Part shown: positions 41,759 through 55,438 of the stretch, in pieces | How positions within the stretch are numbered: the stretch's first letter is position 1 | Layout: each line of letters opens with the position of its first letter | Assembly: GCA_022813625.1 (NCBI GenBank) | Contig: JAKLMB010000001.1 | Location: 1,736,001 to 1,800,000 of the forward strand | Source: Aaosphaeria pasadenensis | Taxonomy: Eukaryota; Ascomycota; Dothideomycetes; Pleosporales | Length of the DNA: 64,000 nt | Direction of reading: 5' to 3' | The notes under the pieces: model-generated | Databases searched by the model: none | Seen by the model: the letters and a program-made list of their open reading frames with translations, nothing else | What the model was told of the DNA's origin: nothing | Program-made: the position numbers and the translations under genes

Positions 41759-42925
41759 TGTGAGTGAACCACGGGACCACGGGGAAATGTCGTTCGGCGG
41801 AAAGGGCGCCGAAACGGGAAAGTCACGATGGTTGATTTGTGGGCGCTTCGAAGGACGAAGGGTGAGGGATGAGCCCAGGCGAGACAAGACGAGAGGTTAT
41901 TGACGGGTTCACGATGGTCAGGGTCCAATTAATCCACCCCACGACCGGGCCATGCCTACTTGGGCAGGCGGTGGGCGCTGGCAGGACCGGAACAACCGAC
42001 CGACCGATCACATGGCCAATTTCTCACGATCTAGACTGTCGGCCTCACAGTAATGCCCTGTTTTCCATCAGCAATCCCGACCGACTATATATTCGAAGGA
42101 CCCGTCACACACTCTCACTGGATGCACATGCTTGGTTTTGGGTTATTCAAATGTTTTTCCATTTGTTGCTAAGGTATACACGGGCCGTCGACCACCACCG
42201 CCATCAACGAACCCATTCCGTCTCCAACTTCGACACCATCAGCCGTCAACCAGGAATTCCGGAAGAGATCACGCAGTGAGCCATCACAATTTCCACGGAG
42301 GACCAACAGACCCGGTTGTGTTGTGTGAATAGTTTCTGGATTTCTCCCCCGTCACTGCCAGTATTCCACTTATATACGAAGACCCGCAGGCCATAGCGAT
42401 AGGACTCAACCGCTGAAAACATGCAAACCAAACTGAACGCTTTTCCTTCCCGGACAGGAGACAGAGAGTAAAGATATAGCAAGGTAACGCCAGTCCCAGA
42501 GTGTGGAGTCGCTCGGACGCGATCGCATCAAAAAACCAATTTGAGCAATGTCGAAGATCGTTCGAGATGTGGATCCCGAGTAACTCTTTCGAACCCCCGC
42601 CAAACGCCTGTGCAAAGAGAGAGAGATAAAATAACATGCAAGAAGAACCGTCCGGGAAATGCAGCGAATAAGGCCATCCCGGATATGCTGGTGAAAAGGA
42701 TGTCGCACTGAAGCTGGTTGAAAAAGGGAAAACACAAAACAGTTCACATCTTCGCTTCGGAACCCATTGAGGAGGAATCGTGAGCGCTCCGCGTCCTGGC
42801 TGGCAGGACACTTCCGCTCCACTCATCGTAATCAAGTCAAGGTCGTTATCGCGTGTTCGTGAGACAAAGAAAACTCGTCAAATGGCTCAACACCCCGCAT
42901 AATACACAAACAGATTCTACCGCGT
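41759..42925. other. Intergenic: EBP-like promoter and PP1-targeting gene 3' flank
   Basis: A 1.17-kb stretch between two minus-strand genes. Overlapping open frames on the minus strand at 42284-42835 show no domain and shift with frame, so they are taken as chance. A CCGACCGACCGA-like tract occurs near 41995. Confidence 0.55.
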
Positions 42926-45182
42926 CTATACACAAGCCTGTGGGGCATGGTTGGACTCAGGGAAGATACCGCCGTGCTTGCCAAAGCCATACTGGAATTG
43001 ATGCGAGGTCATGTGGTCTTCAGGGGTGGATCCGGTGACCGGCCCTGGAGACGCTGACCTCGACAAAAAATGATTCGGACTACGCGAGAGCGATCGCAAG
43101 TCATTGGCACCGTCCATGGAAACGGGCATGACAGGAGAAGGAGGGCTGTTCGACGCAGACGATTGGGGTGTGCTGGAGTTGCTGTTCAGAATGTAGTCGG
43201 ATGTTCCATCGGTGTGCGAATTTTGCACGACGGGCGTAGATGCTTGTGGAGAGCCTTTGCCAGTGGGTGTGCCGAACTGAGGATTAATTAGTACCCTTTG
43301 CGGTGAGATCCTGGGCGCTGGAAGATGGGGAACGTACGAAACAAAACTTCTGAATCAACTCATTGTATTCTGCCGACTGAAGGCCAGGCTTATCCGAGGA
43401 TGGGTTGGCCGCTTGTCGGGTGCCAGGAACGGGAGGGAGGGTTGCCGCAGTCGAGTTGTCAAAGTATCCGGTAGGACGGCGGGCAGTAGTTTGTTTGATT
43501 CCACTTCGATCTCCAAGGGCACTCTGAGCAGTCGACAAAGCCGCCGTTAGCGAAGCACCGAAATCATAGCGAGAGGAGAAAGCCTGGCCAGTGGGATTCC
43601 GGCGGGTAGCTTGGTCCGGGAAGAGACTTCCACGCTTGTTCTTGGGCTTCAGGCGGATTGAAGAGCTGGGCGAGTCGCCGATGGAGCCGGCGTTGGCGCC
43701 GAATTCGAATTTGGAATCGAAACCATGGCCGAAGTCATCATCGAATGACCCGACAGGCATAGACTTGGGGCGGGGGGCAGGAGGCGAGTGACGGCTGCGG
43801 GGGATGGCATTGAGGAATCCAGCACCATTGCCCTTTGACTTTCTCTGCTTGGGCTGCTTGGCCTTCTTGATAAAATCAACCTGATAGTTCATCGAGTTGT
43901 TGTTATCCCAGAATTCCTGTCCATCGACTTGGTAACGGACGCAGAGTAGCAGTGTCTTGGAGGCAAGGTTAGCTTGATCAGACAATTTAATGTTGAAATT
44001 GAAACGATCGTAACCGTCGTTGAGTTGCTTCTTGCGAATATCGTGATTGTACTCGCATACAACCTCGGACGTGGTCTTCCAGTAGTCCAAGGTGAAGCGA
44101 GCCACGACAAGTTTCTGGAAAGCAATGTTGGCGACGGCAACCGTTCCCACCAATGTCTTGTGATCAGAGGACATGAAGATGCGCTCGACACGGACAGGCA
44201 GAGTCTTCCTCTCGAAGGTTTCCGAGGGGAAGTTGGCCAGTTTGATATCGAATTCAGGCACGGTCGACCGGTATCCATCATCGTAACCGAAGGGGTACTC
44301 AGCCTCGCTATCGTATGTCTCTACTGGCGAAGAGCCGGCACTGACTGCGATGGGGCGGTCGACCTGCAGGAAGTGGCGCACCTGCTCGATATCCTCGTTG
44401 AAGTGGACTGCCTTGGCGTATGTAGGAGTTCCTGGCATGCTCGAAGGCCTGCGTCGCGATGCGGGTCGGAGTGCAGGCTTCACGAGCTCACCAGATTTCT
44501 TACGGAGCAGAGGCGGTTTTATCCGCAGCTCATCATCTTCGGCATCGCTGCCATCTGATGAGCTGAATACGTTCTCGGAGGAGAGGTCGACATTGTGCTT
44601 GCTCAAGTTCATGTCACTTGATGACCGAGAGTGTGCAATCTTGCGAGCCTCGGCGGAGAGTGACCTCACAGCAGCAGGCTTGGGAGCCTCGACCGGCTTG
44701 GTAGAGGTCTCGGTGGTGCCTTTGCGGACTGGCGAGTGTCCCCTCTCGACTGGGGCGATGTGAATGTTCTGTAGTGCTTCGTGAAGCTCTTTCAGGTTCC
44801 CTATGCTGCGCCCCCGTTGTTCTTCATCGTCGTCTGAGGAGTCAGGAGGCGTTGTGATGGCACCTGACGGAATCAACAGATGGTTCACAGGAGTGGGAGA
44901 CTGGCGGATGCTACCATTTACAGACGGGCCGTGGCTCGCACTGCTCGACACCGGGAGTGCTCCATTTGCAGCGGTGTTGTTCGCGGTCGTCGTCACTGAG
45001 GATGATCGGCGGTGCTGCTTGTTGAGGTACGATGTGGAGGAAACGGATCGAGGGAGCGCGGGCCTGTTCGGTCCAACCTGTGAGAGAGGAAACTGGTCTG
45101 CGTATGAATGATTGCGGCTGAGGATAGGGCTGTTGGGTTTGGAGGTTGCTGGAGAGCGTTGGGAGGGCGGAGTGTAAGGCAT
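42926..45182 (-). CDS. Glycogen-type PP1-targeting subunit with CBM21 domain (Gac1-like)
   Basis: Two exons fit: 45182-43338 and 43276-42926 (61-bp intron), giving 731 aa. Residues 257-261 (KAVHF) match the RVxF docking motif that binds protein phosphatase 1 (Glc7). A CBM21 glycogen-binding domain spans roughly 325-440, from LPVRVERIFMSSD through VANIAFQKLVVARFTLDYWKT to WDNNNSMNYQVDF. The rest is Ser/Pro-rich and disordered. Budding yeast Gac1/Pig1 and mammalian PPP1R3 proteins with this layout bring PP1 to glycogen synthase and so activate glycogen storage. The same role in the cytoplasm is expected here. The gene faces away from an 18-kb gene-poor block, which may contain its promoter and a long leader. 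Confidence 0.93.
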
Positions 45183-46219
45183 TCGGCCGACTTCTAGGTG
45201 GATGTGGCGTGAGTTGAAGGTGTTCGGAGTTGGGCGGAAGTTGTGGTATTAACGGGTGCAGGGCATTACAAGGGGATTATTAAGAGGAGGCCGAGGTCTG
45301 CGATGGCGACATTAGCAAAGCTCTTTAGTACCTGCCGATGCAGTAGCGCGATGTGGGAGTGAATGAGGGACGTTATCAAAGTTTCTTTGGTGATTGTGGA
45401 AAATTCCAGACTGCACCCACCCCCAGGCAACGGCGACAAGCGCGAGCGCGGGCTTTGTTTGCAAAAACCCGATCACTCTCCGAAAACTCGACTCATTCAC
45501 CTAGAAAATGAAGGGAAGTCGACTCACAGAAAATATGAAGTGGGGACGACGGCCAACCTAGAACGGTGGTCGTACGTTATAGGGCGGCTTAGAGATGCGA
45601 AGTAAGAGGCTCGCTAGCCGGGTCGACACAGCTAGTCAAAGCTGTGACGTTCGAGAGGAAACGACGCTTTCGAAAGCGACGATGGGACTCGATGAAGGGG
45701 TGGAGTTCGCAGCAGACAATTCGGTGATACGAATTGACTGAGGAAAGGGCGAGGCCGGAGCTTCCGTCGTCGATGGACAGAAGAGGCGTTCGGGATGGGA
45801 TTGATAGGACTTCTCTTGCAGCGGGAAGGGAAGGGTGCCGTGCAGAGGGTTGATGAAGACCAAGGTATTTGGCTATGGAGAGGTCAGTGGGACGCAATCG
45901 ACAGCGGCGGGCCTGGTATATAGAAGTCGAGGCTGGCGATGGCCTAGAGGAGGGATTGGGGGGGATGGGGGAGGAGGTGGAGGTTAAAGAGAGAGAGTGT
46001 GAGAGAGGAGATGGGATGAGATGGAGGATGTATATTGGGGGGTGTATAGTAGTATTATTGGACGGAGAGGGTGGAGAGGGGGGTTTAGGAGGGCGGTAGT
46101 GAGTAGCGTTGTTGAGAAAGGCGATGTGCAGCCAGTGTGCCAGACTCCCAGTCCTACTATCCTAGTCCCCTTAGCTAGAGCGAGTCTGCAGGCGAAGAGT
46201 AGAAGAGGAGACTCTTGCT

Positions 46220-46245
46220 GAGGAGAGGAGAGGAGAGGAGAGGAG
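46220..46245. repeat. (GGAGA)n microsatellite
   Basis: About five near-perfect GGAGA/GAGGA units in a purine-rich part of the gene-poor block. Confidence 0.85.
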
Positions 46246-47037
46246 CGGCCGAGCATCGAGGTTTGGGACGCAAAAGCGAAGTGACCGGGGTTGAACGCCA
46301 TAGACCAAGGAAAGAACGAAGGAGGGAGGAGCGACCGACAAGGGTGCCTTCCAAAACATGATGGTGTGGAGGACCCACTCCCTCAACCCACTCCAAGGAT
46401 TTTCAAGGAAGGAGCCAGGATGACCTCGATGCCACGGCCTACCAGGGTCACCCCGGCACCGACCAGGGTATACATACAGAATTGGGGATAGCCGACTCTG
46501 TTGATGATCGATGGCTGATGGTGTGTTGAGAGAAAAAACGGATATGCTTGTTGTTGTTGGAGGATGGTAGTGGTCGTGGTGGTGGTCTTCATGGTGGTCT
46601 CCTCTCCCGTAGTCCTTGATAGCTGTTGTTGAATCCGGCTGCACAGACTCCATTTCTCAATGGCAATAATAATCCCACACTAATGTGTGTCTCTCTCTCC
46701 ATTCTCATGCCTCCGTGGGGATAAATGAACCGGGGGGGATAGGTGTATAGGTGGGTGGAAGTAGGAGATACTGTATTGTACTTACCTGCAATTGTACACA
46801 CACTCTTACGAAACCCTACTTGTGAATTCCAACGTACTACCAACGTACTACACTAGTTATTTGAAATTCCACAATCGGTACACAGACAGAACTCTGAACG
46901 GATTCGGTGATTTGATATCAAGAACGGTGGGCCCCTGCTGACGACGATACGATGTGTCCCGAACAAATAACAGCAGTTTTCTGTGCTTAACGAACAAAAC
47001 TAATCAGACATCCAGCGCGAGAGCGAGCGCGGAGGTC

Positions 47038-47076
47038 GAAGTGGAGGTCAAGGTCGAGGTCGAGGTCGAGGTCGAT
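47038..47076. repeat. (GTCGAG)n microsatellite
   Basis: Six or so hexamer units, GTCGAG/GTCAAG/GTGGAG. The period of six keeps a frame open (alternating Val-Glu), but no gene context supports translation. Confidence 0.85.
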
Positions 47077-48102
47077 CACTCAATGAATCCGCATTCCACT
47101 ACCCTTCGTTCGCCGGGCGGCAGCGTTCGGCTTTGACGTGATATAGGTGTGTAGGATCGATATACCTAGGTGGAGGCGGCGGATCCAGAGGGGATGGCTC
47201 GGGGAATGGTTTGGCACTATGCACGATGCAGTGACTGCGCGTACTCCTGTATGTATGTAATGTATGAATGAATGGATGGGTGGATGTCTATCTATCACAA
47301 CGCTGCGTTACGCTGATGGATGGTGCGATGTGATGCGATGCGATGCGTCAGAGAGAGGGACCGGTGGAGGCAACGACGGATAGACGACAGCAGCAAACGG
47401 TAAGCAGAAGCAGAGCGGTTTGCCGGGCTCGTTGGCTGATGGCGGCAAATCTGACCCAACAAATGCACCGAACTGGACTGATAGTAATACCCAGTGCCCA
47501 CTACTAGGTGACTAGATACCTAACTGTCCGGTAAGGTAACAAAACCACCTCCGACTAGTTACTGACTGGCAACAATGATAGGGCCGGCGGGGTTGGCCGA
47601 AGGCGGAGGATAGATGAAAAGATAGATAGGCAACGATAGGATGTAGAGACTTCAATCCTCGGAGGACGCAATATTCCTCGTAGGCTCGTAGCAAGATCAA
47701 CGTATAGGATCCAGAGGATAATACGCTCTGCAAAAGCTTTGCAAGGATTCAATCGGACAGATGCAATAGATGAACGTCGGGGAAAAAGAATGATATCTGA
47801 AAGGCTGCGGTGCGAGAATAGGACCGTTTCGAAGGTTCTGCTTCACTTTTCTTTTCTTTTCTTTTTCTTCGTCTCTCTTTCTCTTTGTCTTTGTCTGAAT
47901 CTGGTCTCGACGGGTTTTCCATTAGGATGCTCCCCCCGCGGAGGCGCGCGGGATCTCTCTTATGTTCTTTATTGAGCCTGCTAACACGACTGCGCATCTA
48001 CAAACTGGACACGTCCACAGGTCACAGTCGAAACGAAACCGTGCAACCGTGATGTGGCCCAGCACAAGTCAGCAAAATCCCATCCTGCGCCTCTGCATCA
48101 CA

Positions 48103-48148
48103 CTACTGTGTACTATGTGTGATCGTGATTGCGCATAGTACACGGTAG
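48103..48148. repeat. Hairpin-forming inverted repeat, 15-bp stem
   Basis: CTAC-T-GTGTACTATG at 48103-48117 pairs with CATAGTACAC-G-GTAG at 48134-48148 around a 16-base loop. The only non-Watson-Crick position is T/G, which in plus-strand RNA would be a U-G wobble. It lies in the gene-poor block, so it could be a structured RNA element or a transposon scar. Confidence 0.7.
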
Positions 48149-51100
48149 ATGATGGCGACGGGCTTTGCGAGTGGTGATCATTTGATTCTTCACCGTGTGC
48201 TGACACATCTCGGATCGTGATAACTCATCTACGGATTGCGTGAGACCCGTTATCTAGCCACATTCAATTTAATTTTTCAGTACGGCAACATGCTAGGTTT
48301 TTTCCAGCTAGAGTAATTATGGGTTGGCATCATTTTCCCATTGTATATCATGTATTTGTTCTATTTGAGTACTACGACTTCAGGATACAATGGACGTGCT
48401 GGAAATATAAGGCTTGGACCACTATGGTGTTGCTAAGAGTCACGTTACTTTTGCTTTTTCGCACAGAGCTGGCGGGCAGCGCAGGCTGTATGGAGGGGTT
48501 TGGCGAGACTCGTTCCCACTCTCAACTCCACTTCCTCATTAACCACCACTGACCACCCAGTAACCACTGACCGCTGACCACTGACCACCCACGCGCCCCG
48601 TGCACCGTTGGAATTGCGAAAAGAAAAATAAAGAATACGGCGCCCGCCAAGGTCCTTGCAGAAATGATGTCATTGCGAACGCTCTCTACATCATTCTCGT
48701 CATTGTCTCGGTATCATCTTCAATTGAAACTTCTGTGCCTCTTCCACTCCGAATGCCAGGTGTACCACACCTACTACTAGGGCTTCAAGAGATTTTGAAC
48801 TACAAAATAAGGGTCCATCCATGATTTTCACGGTACCTGGACCCGCGACGCAGGCCATGAGAAGAAAAATAAGGATGCGGCGCTGCCCTCCTTTCCTTTA
48901 CTGTGGTGTCCGCCGCCATCGATCAGAGATTCTGCTTTGCCATGGACATTCCTCGACCATCAAGGTCAAGATCATCGTTTCGCCTGCCGCACTTCCAAAA
49001 GGCGGTCGAGGCTTTCACCAATCAGTCGAGTACGAGGACGGCCACAGTGCACCACAATGCACCACACTACTTGGGGATTACTGGTGACATCCCTGCCCAC
49101 CGGCGCCAGACCACCCACCCTTGCGCTTGAACTCTTCTGGGATGTCTCAAGCGAGCCTGTCAACAAAGGCAGAACCCATCCACCCATCCAACGCTGTGGC
49201 CAGAATTATCTTTCATGTCCGCTATCTACGGGACTACGACTCTACACAGTACGAGTATCTATCTATCTATCTACACAGTAGGTAGGTATGTAACTACCTT
49301 CCGATACAGTTTCAGTACATCCAAGACTAAACCCTCCACGGCATCATCTATCTCTAAACAGACCATTCCTCGTTGTTGGTCACACTATCTACACGGTCAA
49401 CCATACTTACTCCTAATTACTTCCATCCCGTATCGTGTAAAGCATGGCATCGCATAGTTGTTACTTTTGCCAAAAAGTATCATTCTGTTCCAAGGAAGGA
49501 AGGCATCACGGGATTGTCGCACTCCGATAGCCGTTGGCATGAAACGCATACATGCCCCCCAAAGCACGCCCCGATCAATGCTGACATCAACACCGTGTCA
49601 TGAGGATCAATGCTTTCTCGATCGCAGCAGGCCTCAAGGCGACAAGTGTCGTCAATCTAACAATACCCCTTACTTGAAGACTCACTTACTGTAATTGAAA
49701 TGACCATTAGTACAAGTATCATATCGACTCGTGAGGGGTCAAGGTTCAAGAATAATCGGCTTGGGTTGTCTCACTCGGCAACACACAGCACGAGTATCCG
49801 GTTGCTAACACATCAAGGAATGTCTTTCCCCGCATTCCCCATCAGCAACTACCTACATATGCGATACATGCTACAGTATTCATACATACAGCTTGCATGC
49901 AACTAACGACTCTGCAAATATTGCTGAATACGACACAGGCCCCCTTCCGTATCAGGTGGATGTCTGCATATTGCTGAATTTGTTTGTTGGGACCTTGGAA
50001 TCCTGAGAGGCCTTAGCCCCCTCCACAGCCAGGCGCCTGAGCCACGCATCAGAATTGGGAACCGACTCCGTTCGCGATGCGGAGTTTGGGGCTTGGTGGG
50101 AAATTGAGGGAAAAGGCCACTGAAGCATAAACGAGTACGGTAAAATAATGGTTTGGTACTATATTCCGCATCGTCATCTCAACAAGATAAAACAAGATAC
50201 ATCGTCGTGGGGACACGGGCACGGGCACTGGCACTGGCTGCTGCGCAAACGACTGAACTATAGTGGAAGTAGATGAGTGGGTGCGAGCGCGCGCGGCTAC
50301 GAGAACCTGGAAGTTCGACACGGTTTCGTGGTCTTTTCTAACTACTGACTGACTACTCCGTACAGTGTAAGAGGCCTCTGATTGACGAGATGAGAATGAT
50401 GAGATGAGATGAGGTGCGGCGTGTTTCGAGTGTATGGACGGAGCGTCGAGCGAGCGCGTGCAGTGGCTGGAGCTAAGTTTGTCCCCCCTCCCACCAAACT
50501 CGGAGCTTGGGCAAGCAATTATTGTTGTTATTATTATTGTATGAGCTGACGGCAAGGCGCTGCAATCCGTCCAGACCAGGCGGCCAACCAACAAAACCCC
50601 CTCCTCTCCTCACGCGCCCCCAAGGCCAAAACAAAGAGGGGGAAAGAATGAAGGACACGCTTATCCGGCGGGGAGACGCCTTCAGCCATTTCATTTGTCC
50701 GGCTTGGAAGAGCGTGCTGCTGGTGTTGCTTTGCGTTGCCCAAGAACGAACGACAAAGGGAGCCCCGGAGGCCTACGAAAATGTAGCCTGATACTTTTTA
50801 AGGTTCTTGTGGAACGGGAATGCGCGGATGATGGGTTGATTGATTGATTCCCATGACCTTATGGTAATATTCATGATGGTGCCACTATTACACAGTACAA
50901 CTTGTTTGGCGATTCACATTTCGGAGCGTAACCTTTCCTACCTAGCTGGGTTCTTCCCACGTCGTGAATCGCGATGCTCCTGAGATAGCGTGCCGTCGAC
51001 TTGAAACACATTTGCGCGCTTCGGAGACGGGAGGACGGGGGGGTCAAGGAGTGTTTGTTAGTTTGTTAGATGGGTCGGTGCTAATTGCTGAGTACGAGTA

Positions 51101-51990
51101 ATTGGACTAAAAGGAGCAGACAGCAGCAATTCCAGCAACAACAGGATGGGATTGAGATTAGCATGGCAATTGGCAGCCGTAGCGACTATTTACCGTTGTG
51201 GGACCAGGGAGATGAAGCAAAAGCTCGTCGGAGGAAGCTCGAGTAATCAATCAACTTGGTGCTGTCTGTGTGCAACGACGACGACAACGACAACTGAGGC
51301 AGAGAGAGGGGTTTGGGCCAGACCACGGGACTCGAGCTCACCCTGTCCATGTTGAGCACAGTCTTTTCTTGTCTTGGTGGTCTTGTCCCCACGCTGGCAT
51401 GAGGCGGAGAGCGGCGCGAGCGTATATGGTCTAGCTTTTGGCTATGCTCTGGTCGCTACTCGCTACAAAAACAGACATAAGTTCGCTATCTCTTATTTTT
51501 ACCTATCCCTAACTATCGCCCAGAGTGTACTAGCCTGGCTACAGGGGAGAGCTACCTAAGAGCTTTGTCCCCCCTCGCCTCTGGGATTCCCCACTTCGTG
51601 TTGCCGGCAGAAAAAAGTTGGAAAGCTCTAGCCAACGACAATGCGCGGGACATGGGTACAACTCACCGCCCAGCCATAAGCAGACTGGTCTTCAGAGAGC
51701 TTGGAGGACATCATTCGATTGACCTCCAGAACGTCGATCTCCACGAACTACTCCTCCATGCGCTTAAACGTTCTTGGCCCCAGACTCGCATGGGAATCAA
51801 CACACTCCTGTATGTATTCAGTACGACTTCTCTCTCCCAAATCATAAACTAGTATGGGTACGAGTACGGATTCTTGCTGGTGCTGCAAATCAATCTCCCC
51901 AAAACACAGTCTATGCCGCAATCGAAATGTACCTGTGTAGCAGAATTTGCCCATAGATACAGAAGGGGAATTGCAACATGGGCATTGGCC

Positions 51991-52021
51991 ACCCACGCCC
52001 ACGCCCACGCCCACGCCCACA
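51991..52021. repeat. (CCACGC)n microsatellite
   Basis: Five units of CCACGC or a shift of it. Flanking sequence shows no gene. Confidence 0.85.
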
Positions 52022-54369
52022 CGGCTCGTCTGCTTCGAAGGAGTGGGAAGAGTGCTGCTGCAATTATTGCCTACCAACACCACCACCAATACTACTGACA
52101 AGGCACAAAACGCGGGTGAGACGACATGACGACTTGCCATATGCAATCAATCGTGTTCATATTGATATAAGGCCGCCTGCTGCGCGAGCAATCTCCCAAC
52201 ATCCTGTTTTGATCTCTTCGAATCTTGCTCTCGTCGTTCGACTTTGCTCGGTGCTGCACGCGGCGCGCTGTACGATGTACGATGTAAGCAATGTCGCTGT
52301 GCCATGCTTCGACTCCTCACCTGGGCGTCTCGAGTCTCTCGACACCAGGCCACCCCGTCGTTCAATCAGCCGCCGACAGTCAGTCCATCAAACACTGCTG
52401 CCAACTTTCCATCCAAAATCCCCAGTGAACATAGTCAGGACCTCCATGCGATTGCCTGCCAGGCCAGGGTAGGGCTTGTCGTTCTCCATTGATCCTCCAA
52501 CCGGGCCCCGGATTCATGCAGTTTCCGACCAGAATCGCATCATCGTCATCCATTCCCATCATACGCCAGTAACACCACCCTACTGTGTATGTAGCGTAGT
52601 CAATTCAATTTCATGGTCCGGCACCGCCCTACTCACGGGGATCTCGCGATGCCGAACCTAAGGGAGCCCCCGTCTTCGCGCTTCGGCTTCCGGCTCGACA
52701 TACTATCCCTCATTCCCTTCGTACACGTATCACCCACTAAGAACTATCGGTCCTGAGTCCACTCCTGACACATCGTGTACTCCTCACTCATGGGGTTTTA
52801 ACTGATGGGGGAGATGCGGTGAGCAGCACTGGGATATGACCTTACTCATCCAACACAACCCTCCAACCCCATACGTGCTCCGTCGCGTGATCCCACAAAA
52901 CCCACAGTTCGCCTCATGAACGCAAAAGAAGCGAAAATGATGAAGTCATAATTGCCACGACTCCCTCCAATTAACCTCCGCGAAGCTGTGCAATTGTGAC
53001 AGTTGGTGTCAGACCATTCGCTGCGCCGGGGGCAGCGGCCGTTTGTTTGCTAAACCTGAACCTGAACCTCGCGACTGACGCCCCCTTTGAGCAATAATAA
53101 TGAGGCTACGTACTCATTCCACGTAAGGCAACGGCAACGGCCTCTTTTCGACCTTGGAACCATAGGTAAAGTTTAAACCATGACCAGTTCCAAGGTCCCG
53201 GGGTTGTTGTGCGTGCGTCCCTGGCAGAGAAGGGGAAAAAAGAAAATTACCCCAGCTAGGTAGGCATGCCGCATGTATCACACACTTACTTACCTGCTTG
53301 CTTGCTTCAAGAAAAAAGGAAATTGGAAAAAGAAAATATTGCCCGAGATTTCACACCGCATCGTCTGTGAGCAGCAGCATCATCACCACCACCACCACCA
53401 CCCGCCCACTGATCGTCACGTCCGTGCATCTCATTCGATACCCCATGGACAATTCTGGCCAGCCACAATCCCGGACCTGTCCTCGCTTACACGACCAATC
53501 AACTCTTTGGTACCGGGTGCACACGCCTCTTTTTGCCTAGATATCCTCTTCGGGGTAAGCGTCTGTGGCTGGGGTGTAACTCGCTTCAAACACTGCGTTG
53601 CGCTGAGGCCATCGTTCTCTTATCCATTCCAAGTTGGCTTTTTGCGGGGTAGCATTATATAAGCAAAGGCCATGCATTACCCCCATGTCACCCACGCACT
53701 GATACTCGTGCTCAATAATGCTCATGCCATGTTGAATCCAATCCAATCCCAGTCCGGCGGTGCCAGCCCAGCTGCCAGCCAAAACGGCCTGGCAGGTCGC
53801 TGGTTCTGTGGCCACGCACCACCGACTCAGCCTTCAGATTGCGGGCGTCATGAAACAGCACGCACTTTCCCATACAATACAATACTCAAAGCACAAAACT
53901 TCTGATGCTCTCTCTCTCCCTGTCAGCCAATTAATGATCACGAGATGCAAAAACGAAAATTCAATTGAATCGGAAGTCACTAAATACTTACGAAAGATTC
54001 TTCTCCGCGAGATTGGGGGAAGGGAAGAGCGTTCGAAGGCCTGCAGCCAGTAGTAAGCTCGGCTGCTTGCTTGCTTGCTTGCCTTTGCCTTGCCTCCCTG
54101 GCGTGCATCAGCACAGCTACAAGGCAACAAACCACCACAACAACCACGTCCTTCGCTCACTCTACAGTACAAGAAATATTGTATTACTTCCCGGGGCGTC
54201 ATCATCATTTCCAAATGTCCAGGTGACCATATCATTATTACCACCCACCCGAGAACCCGATATCCAGTCCTTCTCCCGCATCTCGGGATCTCCCCTTCCC
54301 CCTTGCACACCTAACAAACACACAACCATCGGCTTACCGTGGTGCACTGCGGTGAGGTACGGTGCCCCG

Positions 54370-54402
54370 TCTCATCTCGTCTCGTCTCGCCTCGCCTCGC
54401 CT
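54370..54402. repeat. (CTCGT/CTCGC)n microsatellite
   Basis: Pentamers of CTCGT pass into CTCGC, showing internal degeneration or a slipped double origin. A GCTT tetranucleotide tract lies 300 bp upstream at about 54064-54081. Confidence 0.85.
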
Positions 54403-54731
54403 CCGCCGCCTAAGCCCCCCCTTCCCCCCCCCCGTTACTGACGTGCAACAAGTACAAGTAATTAGGTGTTATTTCACGTCTGACATGAACAATGACGGGC
54501 GAACAAGGAGGACAACACGACACGATTCCCCCGCGTGACCATCTCGCCGTTCCAGGTTTCTTCCTCGCGCGAAGGGGAAGGCGAAGCGAAGCGAAGGGCC
54601 TGATGTGAGGTACGCCCACGTACGCCCACGCGCGCGCCGCAGCAGGGCTATTGTAAGTAACAAGAATACTCCGATGATGCCACGATGTGTTCTCCAGCGA
54701 AGTATGGAGGTATGTTAGGGTCGGACATTAA

Positions 54732-54757
54732 GCTACACTACGCTACGCTACGCTACG
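54732..54757. repeat. (ACGCT)n microsatellite
   Basis: Five pentamer units, first one altered (ACACT). No gene context. Confidence 0.8.
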
Positions 54758-55411
54758 TATCGTGACTATCGGGGGAGGGGACTATGAGGTCAGAGTAGCG
54801 GGTTTTGTGTAACCATCGTGGGCAGTGGGGGAGTGGGTAGGGACGTAGGTTAGTTGTTCGCGTAGCATAGACAGGCGAATGGATTGAAAGTACACAGTAG
54901 ATAGGTAGGTGGTTATGGGAGCCTTGTCGTGTTCGTGTCTACAACAAGTACCATACAACAACAGCAGGAGAAGCGAGGACAAAAACACCGAGTTTGTTGG
55001 AGTTGGACTTTCACGATGATTATGCTTGCTCCAGGCATACGCGCTGTACACACCCACGTAGCCTCCTCTCCACTCATGATTCGCCCAACTCCCCAAGTTC
55101 CGATCCCCGATCGGACGTCAGACACACCGCGGACACGCCCGGGGGTGCTCCAGTCTTGGCATCGTTGCAGACTTCCAACTTTTTTTTTCCCTGATACGAG
55201 TACTTGTTCGTGACCTCAATCGCCGACCTACCTTAAACGACGAAAAAGGAGTTTCTGTTCGTTAGCGACATATGAGGACCGAATACGTACGCGTTGCTAG
55301 ACCTGATTTGAGGAACCAACATTTGCGAAAAAGGGAAGATGAGGGTTTTTGCTATATTACCCGTCCCTGCTAGGCTACGAAGATGCTTTTTTAGCTATGT
55401 ACGGTGTTGTT

Positions 55412-55438
55412 GCGATCGCGATGGGGGATCGCGATCGC
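55412..55438. repeat. Perfect 11-bp inverted repeat with G5 loop
   Basis: GCGATCGCGAT at 55412-55422 is followed by GGGGG and then its exact reverse complement, ATCGCGATCGC, at 55428-55438. The arms are themselves palindromic (GCGATCGC). It is the strongest short hairpin I noticed in the window. No open frame or poly-T tract next to it explains it. Confidence 0.85.

Noticed and set aside
42284..42835. Overlapping minus-strand frames of up to 183 codons downstream of the PP1-targeting gene
   Set aside because: Two frames overlap with similar length, and neither shows a coherent hydrophobic pattern or motif. They most likely lie in 3' untranslated and promoter sequence.
46383..46592. Minus-strand 69-codon frame with a hydrophobic stretch
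   Set aside because: It resembles a short membrane protein superficially, but it begins in a Thr/Gln low-complexity run, lacks a convincing upstream exon and matches no small mitochondrial subunit I know.
53834..54441. 158-codon frames on both strands within the gene-poor block
   Set aside because: They overlap on opposite strands and cross microsatellites, and there is no domain or signal peptide.
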